Assembly (NCBI GenBank): GCA_009746045.1 | Contig: RPFO01000264.1 | Location: forward strand, 496,001 to 560,000 | Length of the DNA stretch: 64,000 nt | Direction of reading: 5' to 3' | DNA from: Mesostigma viride | Lineage: Eukaryota; Streptophyta; Mesostigmatophyceae; Mesostigmatales; Mesostigmataceae | In this document: piece by piece, positions 54,601-64,000 of the stretch | How positions within the stretch are numbered: position 1 is the stretch's first letter | Layout of the letters: the number at the start of each line of letters is the position of its first letter | Made by a program: the position numbers and the translations under genes | Notes under the pieces: model-generated | Databases searched by the model: none | The model's input: only the letters and a program-made list of their open reading frames with translations | Told to the model about the DNA's origin: nothing

Positions 54601-56102
54601 TCAGCCGTTTCACGATCACGGAGGAAGCAGCACTTGAAGCCATCCGGGCACATCCCCAGCAGATGGGGGCCTATCCTTGCAAGTTCCAGGAGGGGCGCCT
54701 GTTCGTGAGTCCCCAGCCGGAGGAATGGCGGCTGTATGTTCCTGAGCTTTGTAGGGCTGCCTTGCTTCACGAGCTCCATGATTCTCTTCTGGGCGGACAT
54801 CAGGGAAGTCACCGTCTCCTTCCCCGGGCACGTAAGCACTTCTACTGGCCAGGGATGAAGGAGTATATCGAGACGTATGTGCGCCAGTGCCCCTCGTGTC
54901 AGATCATGAAGTCCAGGAACACGGGCTCTCAGGCCGTCCCTAAGACGCTGCCGGATCCTATGGGTCCTTGGGATTCTATCATGATGGACTTCATCGGCCC
55001 GTTTAAGAAGACGAAGAACGGCAACAGCATGGTCTTGGTGTTCGTGGACCGCCTGACGCGCATGTGTCACCTGGCTCCGTGTCCGGTCGACCTCACAGCG
55101 GAGGAGTGCGCCAAGATATACCTGACGCACGTGTTTCGGTTTCACGGGCTCAGCCGGCAGTTCATCTCTGACCGCGACAAGCTCTTCACGGCCAAATTCT
55201 GGCAGGAGTTTTTCGAGCAACTGGGCACCAAGGTGTCGCTGGGCACGGCCTACCACAGCTCGTCGTCGCACCTGGTGGAGCGGTTGAACCGCACGGTGCA
55301 AGAGACCATGCGACACTACACCGACACGGTGGGCAGCAATTGGGAAGAACTTCTGGGCTTGGTGGAGTTTTCCCTGAACAATGCCCCCCAGGCCGCCCAT
55401 GGGTTTACCCCCTTTTTCCTCAACTCCGGCCGACACCCTCTCACACCGCTCGACTTGCTTGGGAGCCACGAGCTGGGAGAGGATCAGGTCAAGCTGGATA
55501 CCCTGCAGGGGGTTGAGCGGTTGCTGCAGCGGATGCACCAGGCGCATAACAGCGCGGTTCAGGGCTATCGCGCAGCGGCAGCGCGGTATCTGGAGAGGAC
55601 AGCCGGCAAGCGGGATCACCGGACGCCGTCCATCGAGGTGGGCGATTGGGTCCTGGTTGAGGGCCCGCAGATCGGGCGATTTTCGCACAAGGTGGAGAAG
55701 GAGCTGAAGACTAAGCTCCGACCCATGTTCCTGGGTCCCTACAAGGTCCTCACCAAGTTCGACGACGTCATGTTCCAGGTGGACATTCCAGTGTCATGGA
55801 ACCTCACGTCCAACCGTTTCCACCGTGACCAGCTCAAGTTGTATCACCAGAATACCATTCAGGGCAGGGTCAATCCCCCAGCCCCACTGGAGTTCAATCC
55901 GGACACGGGGGAACAGGAGGACGAGGTGGCAGCGATCGTGGGACACCGGGATGTCAAACGGGGACGAGGGTTCCAGCGACAATACCGGGTGCGATGGCGA
56001 TTCGCACAACACGAGTCTGAGGACTCCTGGCGCACCGCTACCGAGTTAGCGGGGTGCGCCCGCTTACTAGAAGCATATAAGAAGACGCACCAGTTGCGTT
56101 AG
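51640..56102 (+). pseudogene. pol: pol of chromovirus F: protease, RT, RNase H, integrase, chromodomain
   Basis: Protease: VKFLVDTGASTSFINEALV near 52205 with intact DTG and ADIIIGVDWL. A break near 52690, then YVSPMYRMGPVELVELKKIL and SPFSAGVLLVPKPG. RT: LVTDYRKLNAITVKSRYPL, VIDCADGFWQLRIAPEDC, MGLCNSPASFQML, LAYLDDILVYS (53380). One-base slip near 53700. RNase H: VVATDASKVAIGGVLL, YPVHQQELLAVVYSC, VIHTDHRPLTH, DNVVPDALSRR. Integrase: LLGGHQGSHRL with QCPSCQ, MMDFIGPF, FISDRDKLF, SSSHLVERLNRTVQE, then DWVLVEGPQIGRFSHKV. Chromodomain 55910-56090: DEVAAIVGHRDVKRG, QYRVRWRF, SWRTATELAGC. The 53580-56102 part is one uninterrupted frame. Confidence 0.9.
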
Positions 56103-56444
56103 CAGACCACATCCGGTAGGGTGTAGGGTGAGGGTGGTGTGTGAGCTGGGTATCAGGTACACGCCGACTAACGCCCTGGCATCTTGTGTGTGGGCTGTGC
56201 AGGGGGACGCCGCGGAGGCGCTTCCCAGGGGCCAGATTTCCGTCGGCGCCGTGGAGGCTGCAGACGCAGGATTCCGGGAAGCAGATGGGGAGTCCAGCGA
56301 GGGAGATCTGGTCGACATGGATATACCCGACGATCCTGAGGTCCCAGAACCGGAAGTGGGGGCGAGGACGCAGATAGCTCGTGGAGAGCCTGCGGCCCGA
56401 AAGGGTGCAACGGGGGCCGGGGCTCGAGAGATGAGAGTGGACAG

Positions 56445-58724
56445 ATGGGGCCCTCATCTGGGCGCGAGCGCCGGCAAGAAACATCGTCAAGGCCCGGAGC
56501 ACCGGACACGCGTACGTTACAGCTGGTGAAGGAGCTGAACGAGGAGACGTTCAATCCCCGGGTGTTCTTGCGTGACTATGGTCGGGAGGGGGAAGCCCTG
56601 TTGGAACGACGACGTCGTCGCCGTAATCAGATGCCGTCGGAACTCCGCGCTGACTCCATTATGGCGCGGGTCGGCCCTGTGCAGATGGAGACTTTCAGAG
56701 GGTTCGTGCGGCGCAACGCGAGGTTTCGGATCGAGACCCGCACCGCTGCGCGCAACGGCGTGGTGGTCGGGACCGACTGGGAAACACATGAGCGGGAGTG
56801 CTCCTGTCACGCGTGCATGAACACGCTGGAAGCGGGTCTGGCATTCCCACGGCTCCTTCTCCTCCTACTCCCACCCCTGGTGCGGAAGCTGCTGGAACGC
56901 CATTTTCCTCGGTATCTTCCGCCGGAGGGGGCGCTACGGGGTGAAAAATGTCTGCGTGAGGGGCAGTATTCGTTACGGCAGGCCCTGGATCGCATCGTGG
57001 CCATGGATGATGAGGACCAGGACGATGGGAGTGAGGAGTATGACTCTGATTCCGACGACCTTCCTCCACGCCCTCATTCTCGTTCCCCTCCGCGGGATCC
57101 GCCCTCTCGGGGCTCCCAGGAGAGCGGCGCGAGAAACCGTCCTGTGCCTCGTTATGAGGCGCCACCGCCGGCGACGGGCTGGGGGCGACCTCCAGGGCGC
57201 GAGGCGCGGAGTCTTCCGAGGGCTACCGGATGGGGCGGAGGCAGTCAAACCGCCCCTCGACGTGCTCCGGAGTGGCCGGCACGTCGTCGCTCGCCATCCC
57301 CGCCCTCCCGCTCGCGTTCCCGCTCAGACTCCGGGACCGAGGTACGCCCCGCTCGCCAAGCGTCACCACCCTCTCGTCGGCTTGAGGATCGGCAATGGGC
57401 GCGCACGTGGGGGTCCGCGGTGGAGCTGGAGCGGGAGCGAGAGAGTCGGCGACGGCGGACGGAGGAGACCGCGGTGGCTAGGGCAGAACGGCCGGCTAGA
57501 GAGGAGCCGTTTGATGAGGTTCCCTCTGGCACCCCGATCGATGGGGGCCAAGAAGAGCCCACCTTCCATGTCTCCCTGGAGCCTCGGTCCCCAGCGGAAG
57601 AGGTTCCACCGGAGCCTAACTTCTTGGTCTCCCTAGAGCCACGTCCCCGGTCTGCCCAGGCCGGGTCGTCGATGTCACGTCCTGCGGAGGGACCCAGCAG
57701 ACCCACCACCTCGGATCGACGCTCGCACCTTCCCGCGGAGGGACCGCGCTTACCTAACGTACGGATGGCCGCGGAAGGTCCCAACGTGACGGGAGTCATG
57801 GTGCCGGCGGAACCCGTGGTCACCATCGAGACACTCGTGGCAGCGGTGCAGTCCGGGCAGGGTCTGATACAGCGTATGCTGGACCAGCTCGGGCGCCAGG
57901 GCGATCACTCAGTCGCCGCCTCAGTAGGCTACGATGCGGCTTCCCGGGCAGCTTCACACGAGGAGTGGTCACTGGGGGATTTCATACGGACAATTCCGGG
58001 GAGGGCAGTAAGGCATGGTGGGCCGGGGCCTCGGACGGAAACGTTGTGTGTGGTGTTCGAGGGACCTGTGATCTCGGTCCCTTCTGGCATGCACCTGCCC
58101 GCCCCTTTGGTTTTTCAAGCGGGTCCTTGGTGTGCGGTTGACCGTGGTGCCTACTGGGAACAACTAGAAATCGCCTTCTTCCCACAGGCTCCGCTGCCCT
58201 TACCGCAACCCGACGACCTTCGTTTTCCCCGGACGGTGGGCCACACGGTGCGGTTCGGTACCGAGGATTGGTGGGACTGGAGGTATCAGGTGGATGGAGT
58301 GGGGCACGTGGTTACGCCGCCCAAGGTGGCCCCGGCGGAAGGGCGTGCCTTCCTGGAACGGGTGGTGCCTGATATTGTAGGGGCACCAAGGGCGACAATC
58401 ATTGAGGATCACGTGCGCACTGAGGTTTTCATGATGGGGGTGAAGTTTGTTCGTGATCACCGCTGTGGGGTGGCAGATTGGTCGGCGCTGACCCTTCTCT
58501 TTACCCACCCCCAGTATCTTGCTGGGTTCCTGGCCATGTGGCCCCGGGGCACGTGGGTGGAACTGTCCAGGCTGGGTCGGCAGAAGACGTCCCCATATCA
58601 GATCGCCTTCGAAGTGGATTTATGCGCGCATCCCGGGGCGATGATCTGTAATATGACCCCTGTGAGGCGACGGGCTCTCCTTGAGGCCCAGCAGCAGCGG
58701 CGGATCACTAGCGGCGGACGCTAG
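56445..58724 (+). CDS. Third ORF of chromovirus F, 759 residues, unknown function
   Basis: Uninterrupted from the ATG at 56445 to the TAG at 58722. Order of regions: an N-terminal folded part with ECSCHACMNTLEAG and a Leu-rich helix (LAFPRLLLLLLPPLVRKL, about residues 130-148, more likely a helix than a signal), an acidic patch (DDEDQDDGSEEYDSDSDD), about 250 residues of Arg/Pro/Ser-rich disorder including RRSPSPPSRSRSRSDS, and a folded C-terminal 250 residues (EEWSLGDFIRTIPGRAV, LCVVFEGPVISVPSG, TEDWWDWRYQVDG, LFTHPQYLAGFLAMWPRGTW). The RS-like and acidic regions suggest an RNA- or chromatin-binding protein. It may begin earlier, since another frame is protein-like from about 56200. Confidence 0.8.
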   Translation: MGPSSGRERRQETSSRPGAPDTRTLQLVKELNEETFNPRVFLRDYGREGEALLERRRRRRNQMPSELRADSIMARVGPVQMETFRGFVRRNARFRIETRTAARNGVVVGTDWETHERECSCHACMNTLEAGLAFPRLLLLLLPPLVRKLLERHFPRYLPPEGALRGEKCLREGQYSLRQALDRIVAMDDEDQDDGSEEYDSDSDDLPPRPHSRSPPRDPPSRGSQESGARNRPVPRYEAPPPATGWGRPPGREARSLPRATGWGGGSQTAPRRAPEWPARRRSPSPPSRSRSRSDSGTEVRPARQASPPSRRLEDRQWARTWGSAVELERERESRRRRTEETAVARAERPAREEPFDEVPSGTPIDGGQEEPTFHVSLEPRSPAEEVPPEPNFLVSLEPRPRSAQAGSSMSRPAEGPSRPTTSDRRSHLPAEGPRLPNVRMAAEGPNVTGVMVPAEPVVTIETLVAAVQSGQGLIQRMLDQLGRQGDHSVAASVGYDAASRAASHEEWSLGDFIRTIPGRAVRHGGPGPRTETLCVVFEGPVISVPSGMHLPAPLVFQAGPWCAVDRGAYWEQLEIAFFPQAPLPLPQPDDLRFPRTVGHTVRFGTEDWWDWRYQVDGVGHVVTPPKVAPAEGRAFLERVVPDIVGAPRATIIEDHVRTEVFMMGVKFVRDHRCGVADWSALTLLFTHPQYLAGFLAMWPRGTWVELSRLGRQKTSPYQIAFEVDLCAHPGAMICNMTPVRRRALLEAQQQRRITSGGR

Positions 58725-58927
58725 AGTAGATAGTTCAGTTTTTGGGATGGATAGCGGAATCCACCCCCAGAGTTCCGGCTACTACGTCAGGGTTGGGCTT
58801 GTGTATCAACCTCTAGAGGAACTGGTATTACTGACCTGCGGGTGAACCGAGGTCGGGACATAGTACTCTTATAGTAGTCTTGTTTGCTTCTCTATCCTAT
58901 CTTTGTACGGTAGGGACTACCGACCCC

Positions 58928-58943
58928 CGTGGGGGGGGAGGAG
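58928..58943 (+). other. Polypurine tract of element F
   Basis: CGTGGGGGGGGAGGAG directly before the 3' LTR. It closely resembles the tracts of E (TGTGGGGGGGGAGG) and G (TGTTGGGGGGGGAGG). It primes plus-strand DNA. Confidence 0.8.
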
Positions 58944-59527
58944 TGTTACGTCCCGGCCCTTTTGGTCGGACGTAACAATGGAATAAATTACTAAGGCCTT
59001 GTGGCCGTTGTACTGAGTTGTATGGATATTGGCTATTGTACGAATTGGACTAGTTATTTTGGGTCCTAGGTTGACCTTTTAGGGGCCGGTGCAGTGGCGC
59101 CGCGCCAGTTCTGGGTCTGACGATGGTTCTAGACGTGGATCCTATAGTTGGGGGTCGATGTCGGCCCGGATCCTACGTGGAATGTGTGAACCGGATTGGC
59201 TAGTCGGAATTGGTGTGTATCTGCGCCGCAACCCACCTAGGTGAAATTGGTCCGAGGACGAGAGTCTCGTCCTCTTGGTTTGATGAATGATAAGTGCGAA
59301 TACGCCTACACATTGAGCACGGGGCAATTATCCATTTGTACTTGGTGTTGCTAGCCATTATAAGTGTGTACTAATTAGCTTGGCATCAAGCCGTGATGCC
59401 AGATATCTCACGACTCACGTCGTGAAGCGCAACCTACTTTAGGCTACCTTGAATTATTCCTAATTCCGGCAAGAAGGGTCTTTCGCTACGTAGCTCAGGC
59501 TAGGTGTGTCTGGGCTGGGACGTAACA
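58944..59527 (+). repeat. 3' LTR of element F
   Basis: 584 bp, TGTTACGTCCC...GGGACGTAACA. The first and last 12 bases are inverted repeats. It is followed directly by the CAATC duplication and satellite. Confidence 0.92.
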
Positions 59528-59934
59528 CAATCCAATCCAATCCAATCCAATCCAATCCAATCCAATCCAATCCAATCCAATCCAATCCAATCCAATCCAA
59601 TCCAATCCAATCCAATCCAATCCAATCCAATCCAATCCAATCCAATCCAATCCAATCCAATCCAATCCAATCCAATCCAATCCAATCCAATCCAATCCAA
59701 TCCAATCCAATCCAATCCAATCCAATCCAATCCAATCCAATCCAATCCAATCCAATCCAATCCAATCCAATCCAATCCAATCCAATCCAATCCAATCCAA
59801 TCCAATCCAATCCAATCCAATCCAATCCAATCCAATCCAATCCAATCCAATCCAATCCAATCCAATCCAATCCAATCCAATCCAATCCAATCCAATCCAA
59901 TCCAATCCAATCCAATCCAATCCAATCGAATCGG
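59528..59934. repeat. Pentamer satellite (AATCC)n, right arm
   Basis: About 80 perfect AATCC units continuing the array at 45815-46254 across element F, ending in degenerate AATCGAATCGG. Confidence 0.95.
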
Positions 59935-60649
59935 GGTAAAATTGGCTCTTTTTTAGCAAATTTAGCAAATTAGCAAATTAGCGGAGGCCGGGGGGCGAGA
60001 TTAATTAAGATGTACCTTGAAATTAAATAAGACGCACGCCTCTATCGAGATATATGTATGGAGGCGAGTTTCTATTGGCGTAAATTTTAAGTATTGTACG
60101 ACAACTGTCAAGGGTGACGGAAAGTACTGAAATCGCGGAAGTGTCGCGGAGACGTTTCTACTTTCTAGATCGATTGCGCATTCGACGGTTAAGAGGCAGA
60201 GGTGCGGTCGACTGGCAGTACTGTACGACGGTGTTGGACGGAATTTCCGGTTAGCGATGCGGTCTAAAGCTTTGCATGTCACGTTGTCGGATCTTAGCCC
60301 TTGCGTCGCGCTATGCTGTGGCGAACTTATTCTCCGCCGTCAGATTGCACCGTCGATGAGCGTCGATGCTCATCGATGAACCCAACGCAAGCCATGTGAC
60401 GAAAAGAAGTATAAATTGGTGCGGCGGCCTCTAAGGCTGAGTTTGGTAAAGTACGGAACTTGTAGCCCGGCGACTCCGCGTCGAGCAGTCCGCAGGTAGT
60501 CCGCCGGCGTTAATTTGTTAATTTGTTAACTGGGGACAACTTTAACACGTATGGCTATTTAAAATAGCGCCTTAATGATTGAGAATGAATGCGAAAGACC
60601 TTTGACTTCCTATGCGTCACAGCGCACGATGGTGGCTTAAGAATACTTG
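59935..60649. other. Noncoding stretch right of the satellite
   Basis: No convincing ORF. TTTAGCAAATTTAGCAAATTAGCAAATTAG near 59955 is a short tandem repeat. A 9-bp hairpin TCGATGAGC-GTCGAT-GCTCATCGA lies at 60353-60376. TATAAATTGG at 60410 could be a TATA box, but no gene start follows. Confidence 0.45.
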
Positions 60650-61276
60650 TCACACAATACGAATAAGCTCAAACCCGGAAAACCGGTTTCGTATATTACA
60701 ATGTCACCACACAGATTAAAACACTCAATGCGGGAAGACTTACACCCAGTAGGCGAGGGATTCACACTCGAGCCCACAGGAGATTTACACTCCAGGATTA
60801 AGCGATGGTAAATAATCTGTAGAGCAACGTGGTAAATTACGATACAAGGTCCGGATCGCTGGCATAGCTCGTGCCTTCCTATTTTGTCCCTTCGTCCCCG
60901 TTGGTGGCTGCGCCTGGCGCTGCCAACCAGGCATGACGTGAGGTCCGCGGGGACGGGCTTCTCGAACCGTCTAGAACACATTAAAGACCAGTACGGCTAG
61001 AGGCCTCTCCTGAAAATATCCAAATGTCCGTAGGTACCATCATAACGCATGTGCAGTGCCACTTGGCTGTCCCGTAACTCCCGTTCAGGCGCTAGGTCTG
61101 CCTACGGCGCAAAGGCCAAGTTCGTCAGCAAAACTTCTACACTTACTTCCACACGGATTGCCTCGGCTGCCAACTATACTATGGCCTCGGCACTGGCGCC
61201 GGATTACGGTCGGCGCCGATCGACCGGGACGGATAATTTATATACCACAAACGGCATGTTGCATCCGTGCAACACA
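60650..61276 (-). repeat. Probable 3' LTR of element G
   Basis: The right boundary is well placed: on the minus strand a tract CTTTTGTTGGGGGGGGAGG (61277-61295) is followed by TGTGTTGCACGGATGC, with GTATATAAATT (TATA box) shortly after. The left boundary at TGTCACACA (60650) is chosen because it gives a TGT...ACA element of about 627 bp, similar to the E and F LTRs. The second LTR is outside the window, so this is unconfirmed. Confidence 0.4.
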
Positions 61277-61404
61277 CCTCCCCCCCCAACAAAAGAGGCG
61301 GCTACTCCTGTAGCCGGGACTTATAAATGACTGTATACATGGTCACTGTTCCCTTCCAGGGCACGCATCGATCGTGCCAATTGTCACCGTCCGTTGGCGA
61401 TGGT

Positions 61405-61806
61405 TTACGGCGCCGGGCGGTAAGGGCTCGGGCGGTGACCCCCACGAGCGGAGCCCCCACGGCCATGCCCGCGCAGAGGTGCGGCCGGGCGTTGACGCCG
61501 GTGGACACGCTCAGCCGGCGCGGCCTCAGCCGGCTCGGGAAGAGGCAGGCCATTGGCCTGGACTAGGGCGGGCTGGAAGGTGAGTTGCCGCTCGCCGGCG
61601 CGTGCATCATGGCGTTTGGCCAGGTTGACATCCCGCAGCGCCTCCAGTGGGAAAACGCTCAAGAAGGCGGCGAGGAACTTGTGTCGGGTGAGGGACACCG
61701 AACCTCCTGTCCAAACGATACCGCACCGAATAACTCGCCCATGGACCCCTGGGGCGGGGCGGCCTGCATCAAGGCTGCCAATGCACATGCAAGGAGCATT
61801 ACGCAA
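61405..61806 (-). pseudogene. Remnant of the chromovirus third ORF in element G
   Basis: Directly after pol, about 130 codons. VSLTRHKFLAAFLSVFPLEA matches the C-terminal motif of the third ORFs of E and F. The rest is Ala/Pro/Arg-rich and shows no similarity. The N-terminal and middle parts of the ORF are missing, so an internal deletion has removed most of it. Confidence 0.55.
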
Positions 61807-61827
61807 AAGGTAGGAGAAGGGCCGGAA

Positions 61828-64000
61828 TTATGCCAACCCTGCCCGGGCTTTATACTCCTGTAGCAAGCGTGCACAGCCCGTGAGTCCAGCCTCAGCTACC
61901 CATGAGTGCTCTAGCTCTGTTTGGGAGAACTTCCACTTAAGGAGGTACTCGCGGCGGCGGCCTCGATTGCGGTGGGCTACAATGTCCTCGACCTCATCCT
62001 CGGGTTCGCCCGTCTCGGGGTTGAACTCCAAGGGGGCGGGTGCCATGACACGACCTGGGAAGGTGCTCTTGCGGTAAAGCTTCAGCTGGTCAACGTGGAA
62101 AACATTGGACTTCAGCTGCCACGAGTCCGGGATGGCGACAGACACCATCACCTCATTGAACACCTTCTCCACCAGATACGGTCCAAGGAATAAGGGGCGG
62201 AGCTTGACCTTCAGGCTGTCCTCGAACTTGTGCGAGAAGCGGCCTTGGTGGGGGCCCTCAATTAAAACCAAGTCACCTGCTTCGATTGCAGGGGTGCGCC
62301 TGTCCAGGGTACTTTGGACTCGCGCCATGTACTTGGCACGCGCCTGACGTAGGCCACTTATGGCGCTGGAATGAGCTTGCACCATCCGTTGTACCAGCTC
62401 CCGCGCCCCTGCGACTGTGGAGCGTAGCTCCGTTGTCGTGGTGATGGCTGGGGCGGTCAAGAGATCGGTGGGGGTAAGGGGATGCCTGCCTGTATCAAGA
62501 AAGAACGGGGTATACCCGTGGGCAGAATGGGGGGCATTATTGAGTGAAAACTCAATGAATCCCAGCACTTCGTCCCAATTCCTCCCGTCTCGATCCAGGT
62601 AGTGCCGCAGTGCCTCTTCCACCACCCGATTCACTCTCTCCACCATGTGAGAAGAGCTACTGTGATAGGCCGTACCCATAGACAACTTAGTCCCGACGAC
62701 CTGAAAAAATGAGGTCCAAAATTTCGACGTGAACAGCTTGTCCTTGTCGGTGATAAATTGTCGGGGCATGCCATGGAGCCGGAACACATTGTTTAGGAAC
62801 AAGTGGGCACACTCTTCCGCCGTCAGGGTGGCCTTGCAGGGGATTAAATGGCATCTCCGCGTGAGCCGGTCCACCACTACCAGGATCTGAGCATTGCCCG
62901 CCTTGGTCTCTGGCAAGGGCCCAATGAAATCCATCATCACCGAGTCCCAAGGGAACATGGGGTCTGGAATTTCCTTTGGAACGCCCTGTTTGCCCGTATT
63001 CCGTGGCTTCATGTGCTGGCAGCTGTCACAGGTACTGACATACTCCCGCACATCCCGAGCCATCTTAGGCCAATAGTAGGACCTCCGGGCCCTCGCTAAC
63101 AGCCTGTCCTGGCCTTGGTGTCCCCCCAAGACGGAGTCATGTAACTCAAATAATACCTCAGCGCGGCATATTTGGGGGACATACAAGCGCCATGAGTCTT
63201 GACGGGCCGCCTGGCCACTGACATTCACGTAAAGGAACCCGTTTTGAAACTTGGCTGGGTAGCCGTCCATGCTCTGAGGGCGGGCAGCTATGGCTTCATT
63301 TGCCTTACCCTCAGTGACCGTGAAGCGCGAGATGAGGCGCTCTAGGTCCGAGCTGATGACGACCGTTGTTGCAGTATTTGCCAACGTGAATGCCTCTCCA
63401 ACGGGCTGCATTGGAGGGTAGACTCCTGTCGCCGGCACCATATGGCTGTACGGGGCCGAAGTCCTTCCCCCCCTGCGGCTGCGCACGTGCCCTCACGTGC
63501 AGGGGTGCTGCCGGCGAGGCGCACGGAATGGTCAACAGTGTCAACCTCCGCGGTTGTGGCGCCACAGAAGAGGAAGGGGCTCATCGGGTCGCTCAAGCGG
63601 TCGCCAAAGGGGGCGACGGGACCATGGGAGGGGATCAACGTCGTGGCCAAAACGTCAAGATCCTCATAAAACCAATAGTCGGGGCGACGCGACAGGGCGT
63701 CAGGGACCGTGTTGTCAAGGCCCTTGACATATTCGATCTTGAACGGACCGAACTGTGCCAAATATTCAAGCCAACGGGCTTGGCGTGGCGTAAGCGTGGG
63801 CTGCGTCAACAAGTGCGTGAGGGGCCGATGGTCGGTCTGGATGATCAAGCGGTACGGGTCCGCAGGGTCGGGTTCGGCCATGGCCACGTTGAACTGAGCA
63901 CCCAGAAGATGGTGCCGCCAAGTATGGCAACAGTACACCACGGCCAACAACTCTTGCTGATGGACCGGGTAATTTCTTTCGGCCGGGATCATCGTCCGGG
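61828..64000 (-). pseudogene. pol: pol of chromovirus G: RNase H end, integrase, chromodomain; leaves the window
   Basis: From the right edge: RNase H (MIPAERNYPVHQQELLAVVY; LIIQTDHRPLTH; DNTVPDALSRRPDYW), a frame change near 63490 in a G run, then a single open frame: LERLISRFTVTEG, HDSVLGGHQGQDRLLARAR with DSCQHM (zinc site), MMDFIGPL, FITDKDKLF, SSSHMVERVNRVVEE (D, D, E), LVLIEGPHQGRFSHKF and a chromodomain (DEVEDIVAHRNRGRRREYLL; WKFSQTELEHSW). Related to E and F but a separate family by sequence. Confidence 0.88.

Larger units (their letters stand above)
46255..59527 (+). mobile_element. Element F: full-length 13.3-kb Ty3/chromovirus inserted in satellite
   Basis: Two 584-bp LTRs differing at only a handful of sites, 5-bp duplication CAATC of the satellite on both sides, primer site, leader ORF with hybrid-binding domain, gag with zinc knuckle, protease, RT, RNase H, integrase, chromodomain, third ORF and polypurine tract. 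Two H elements sit in gag. Several single-base frame changes remain. The high LTR similarity suggests a recent insertion, so some of these breaks may be sequencing errors in GC-rich or homopolymer sequence. Confidence 0.93.

Overview
The window is repeat-dense nuclear DNA of a eukaryote. There are no bacterial operons, no tRNA or rRNA genes and no CRISPR. It holds LTR retrotransposons of at least three kinds, fragments of Helitron-like and hAT DNA transposons, palindromic non-autonomous elements, long pentanucleotide satellites, and one gene with a spliceosomal-type intron boundary. The style (GC-rich coding, chromodomain Ty3 elements, aberrant Ty1/copia elements, pentamer arrays) would fit a green alga or a similar protist, but no marker here fixes the species. 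Most elements carry frameshifts or stops, often in homopolymers, so some breaks could be sequencing error.

Layout. 1-4841: the start of a gag on the minus strand cut by the window edge, an unrecognised broken gene (1782-3451) and noncoding flank. 4842-25568: one Ty1/copia-like element (called B, plus strand) with 617-bp LTRs, split by three later insertions. A second copia-like element (A, minus strand, 6827-15261) sits in the B gag with target duplication GGAGG. A gag-only LTR element (C, minus strand, 19298-22050) sits in the B RNase H with duplication GCCAC. A 1.7-kb palindromic element (D, 23330-25029) sits in the 3' LTR with a TTA duplication. With these removed, B is about 7.8 kb. 25569-28874: a decayed Helitron-type Pif1 helicase fused to a RING-like domain. 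29704-30709: an RPA1-like gene (minus). 30710-37386: a Ty3/chromovirus (E, minus) truncated inside pol by a 3.3-kb TCAAC satellite. About 40683-45814: a retroelement of uncertain class (I, plus) with a hAT fragment (J) in its gag, truncated in RNase H by an AATTC/AATCC satellite. 46255-59527: a full-length 13.3-kb chromovirus (F, plus) inserted in that satellite with duplication CAATC and carrying two copies of a 779-bp element (H) in gag. 60650-64000: a further chromovirus (G, minus) leaving the window.

Most notable. (1) A and B share a gene order in which a retropepsin-like domain lies between integrase and reverse transcriptase, an HGDD box in place of YxDD, and LTR ends AGTT...AACT in place of TG...CA. 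(2) The chromoviruses E, F and G each encode a third ORF downstream of pol with a shared C-terminal motif and no recognised function. (3) F carries a leader ORF encoding an RNase H1 hybrid-binding (viroplasmin-type) domain. (4) In B an in-frame UGA separates gag from an otherwise open gag-pol frame.
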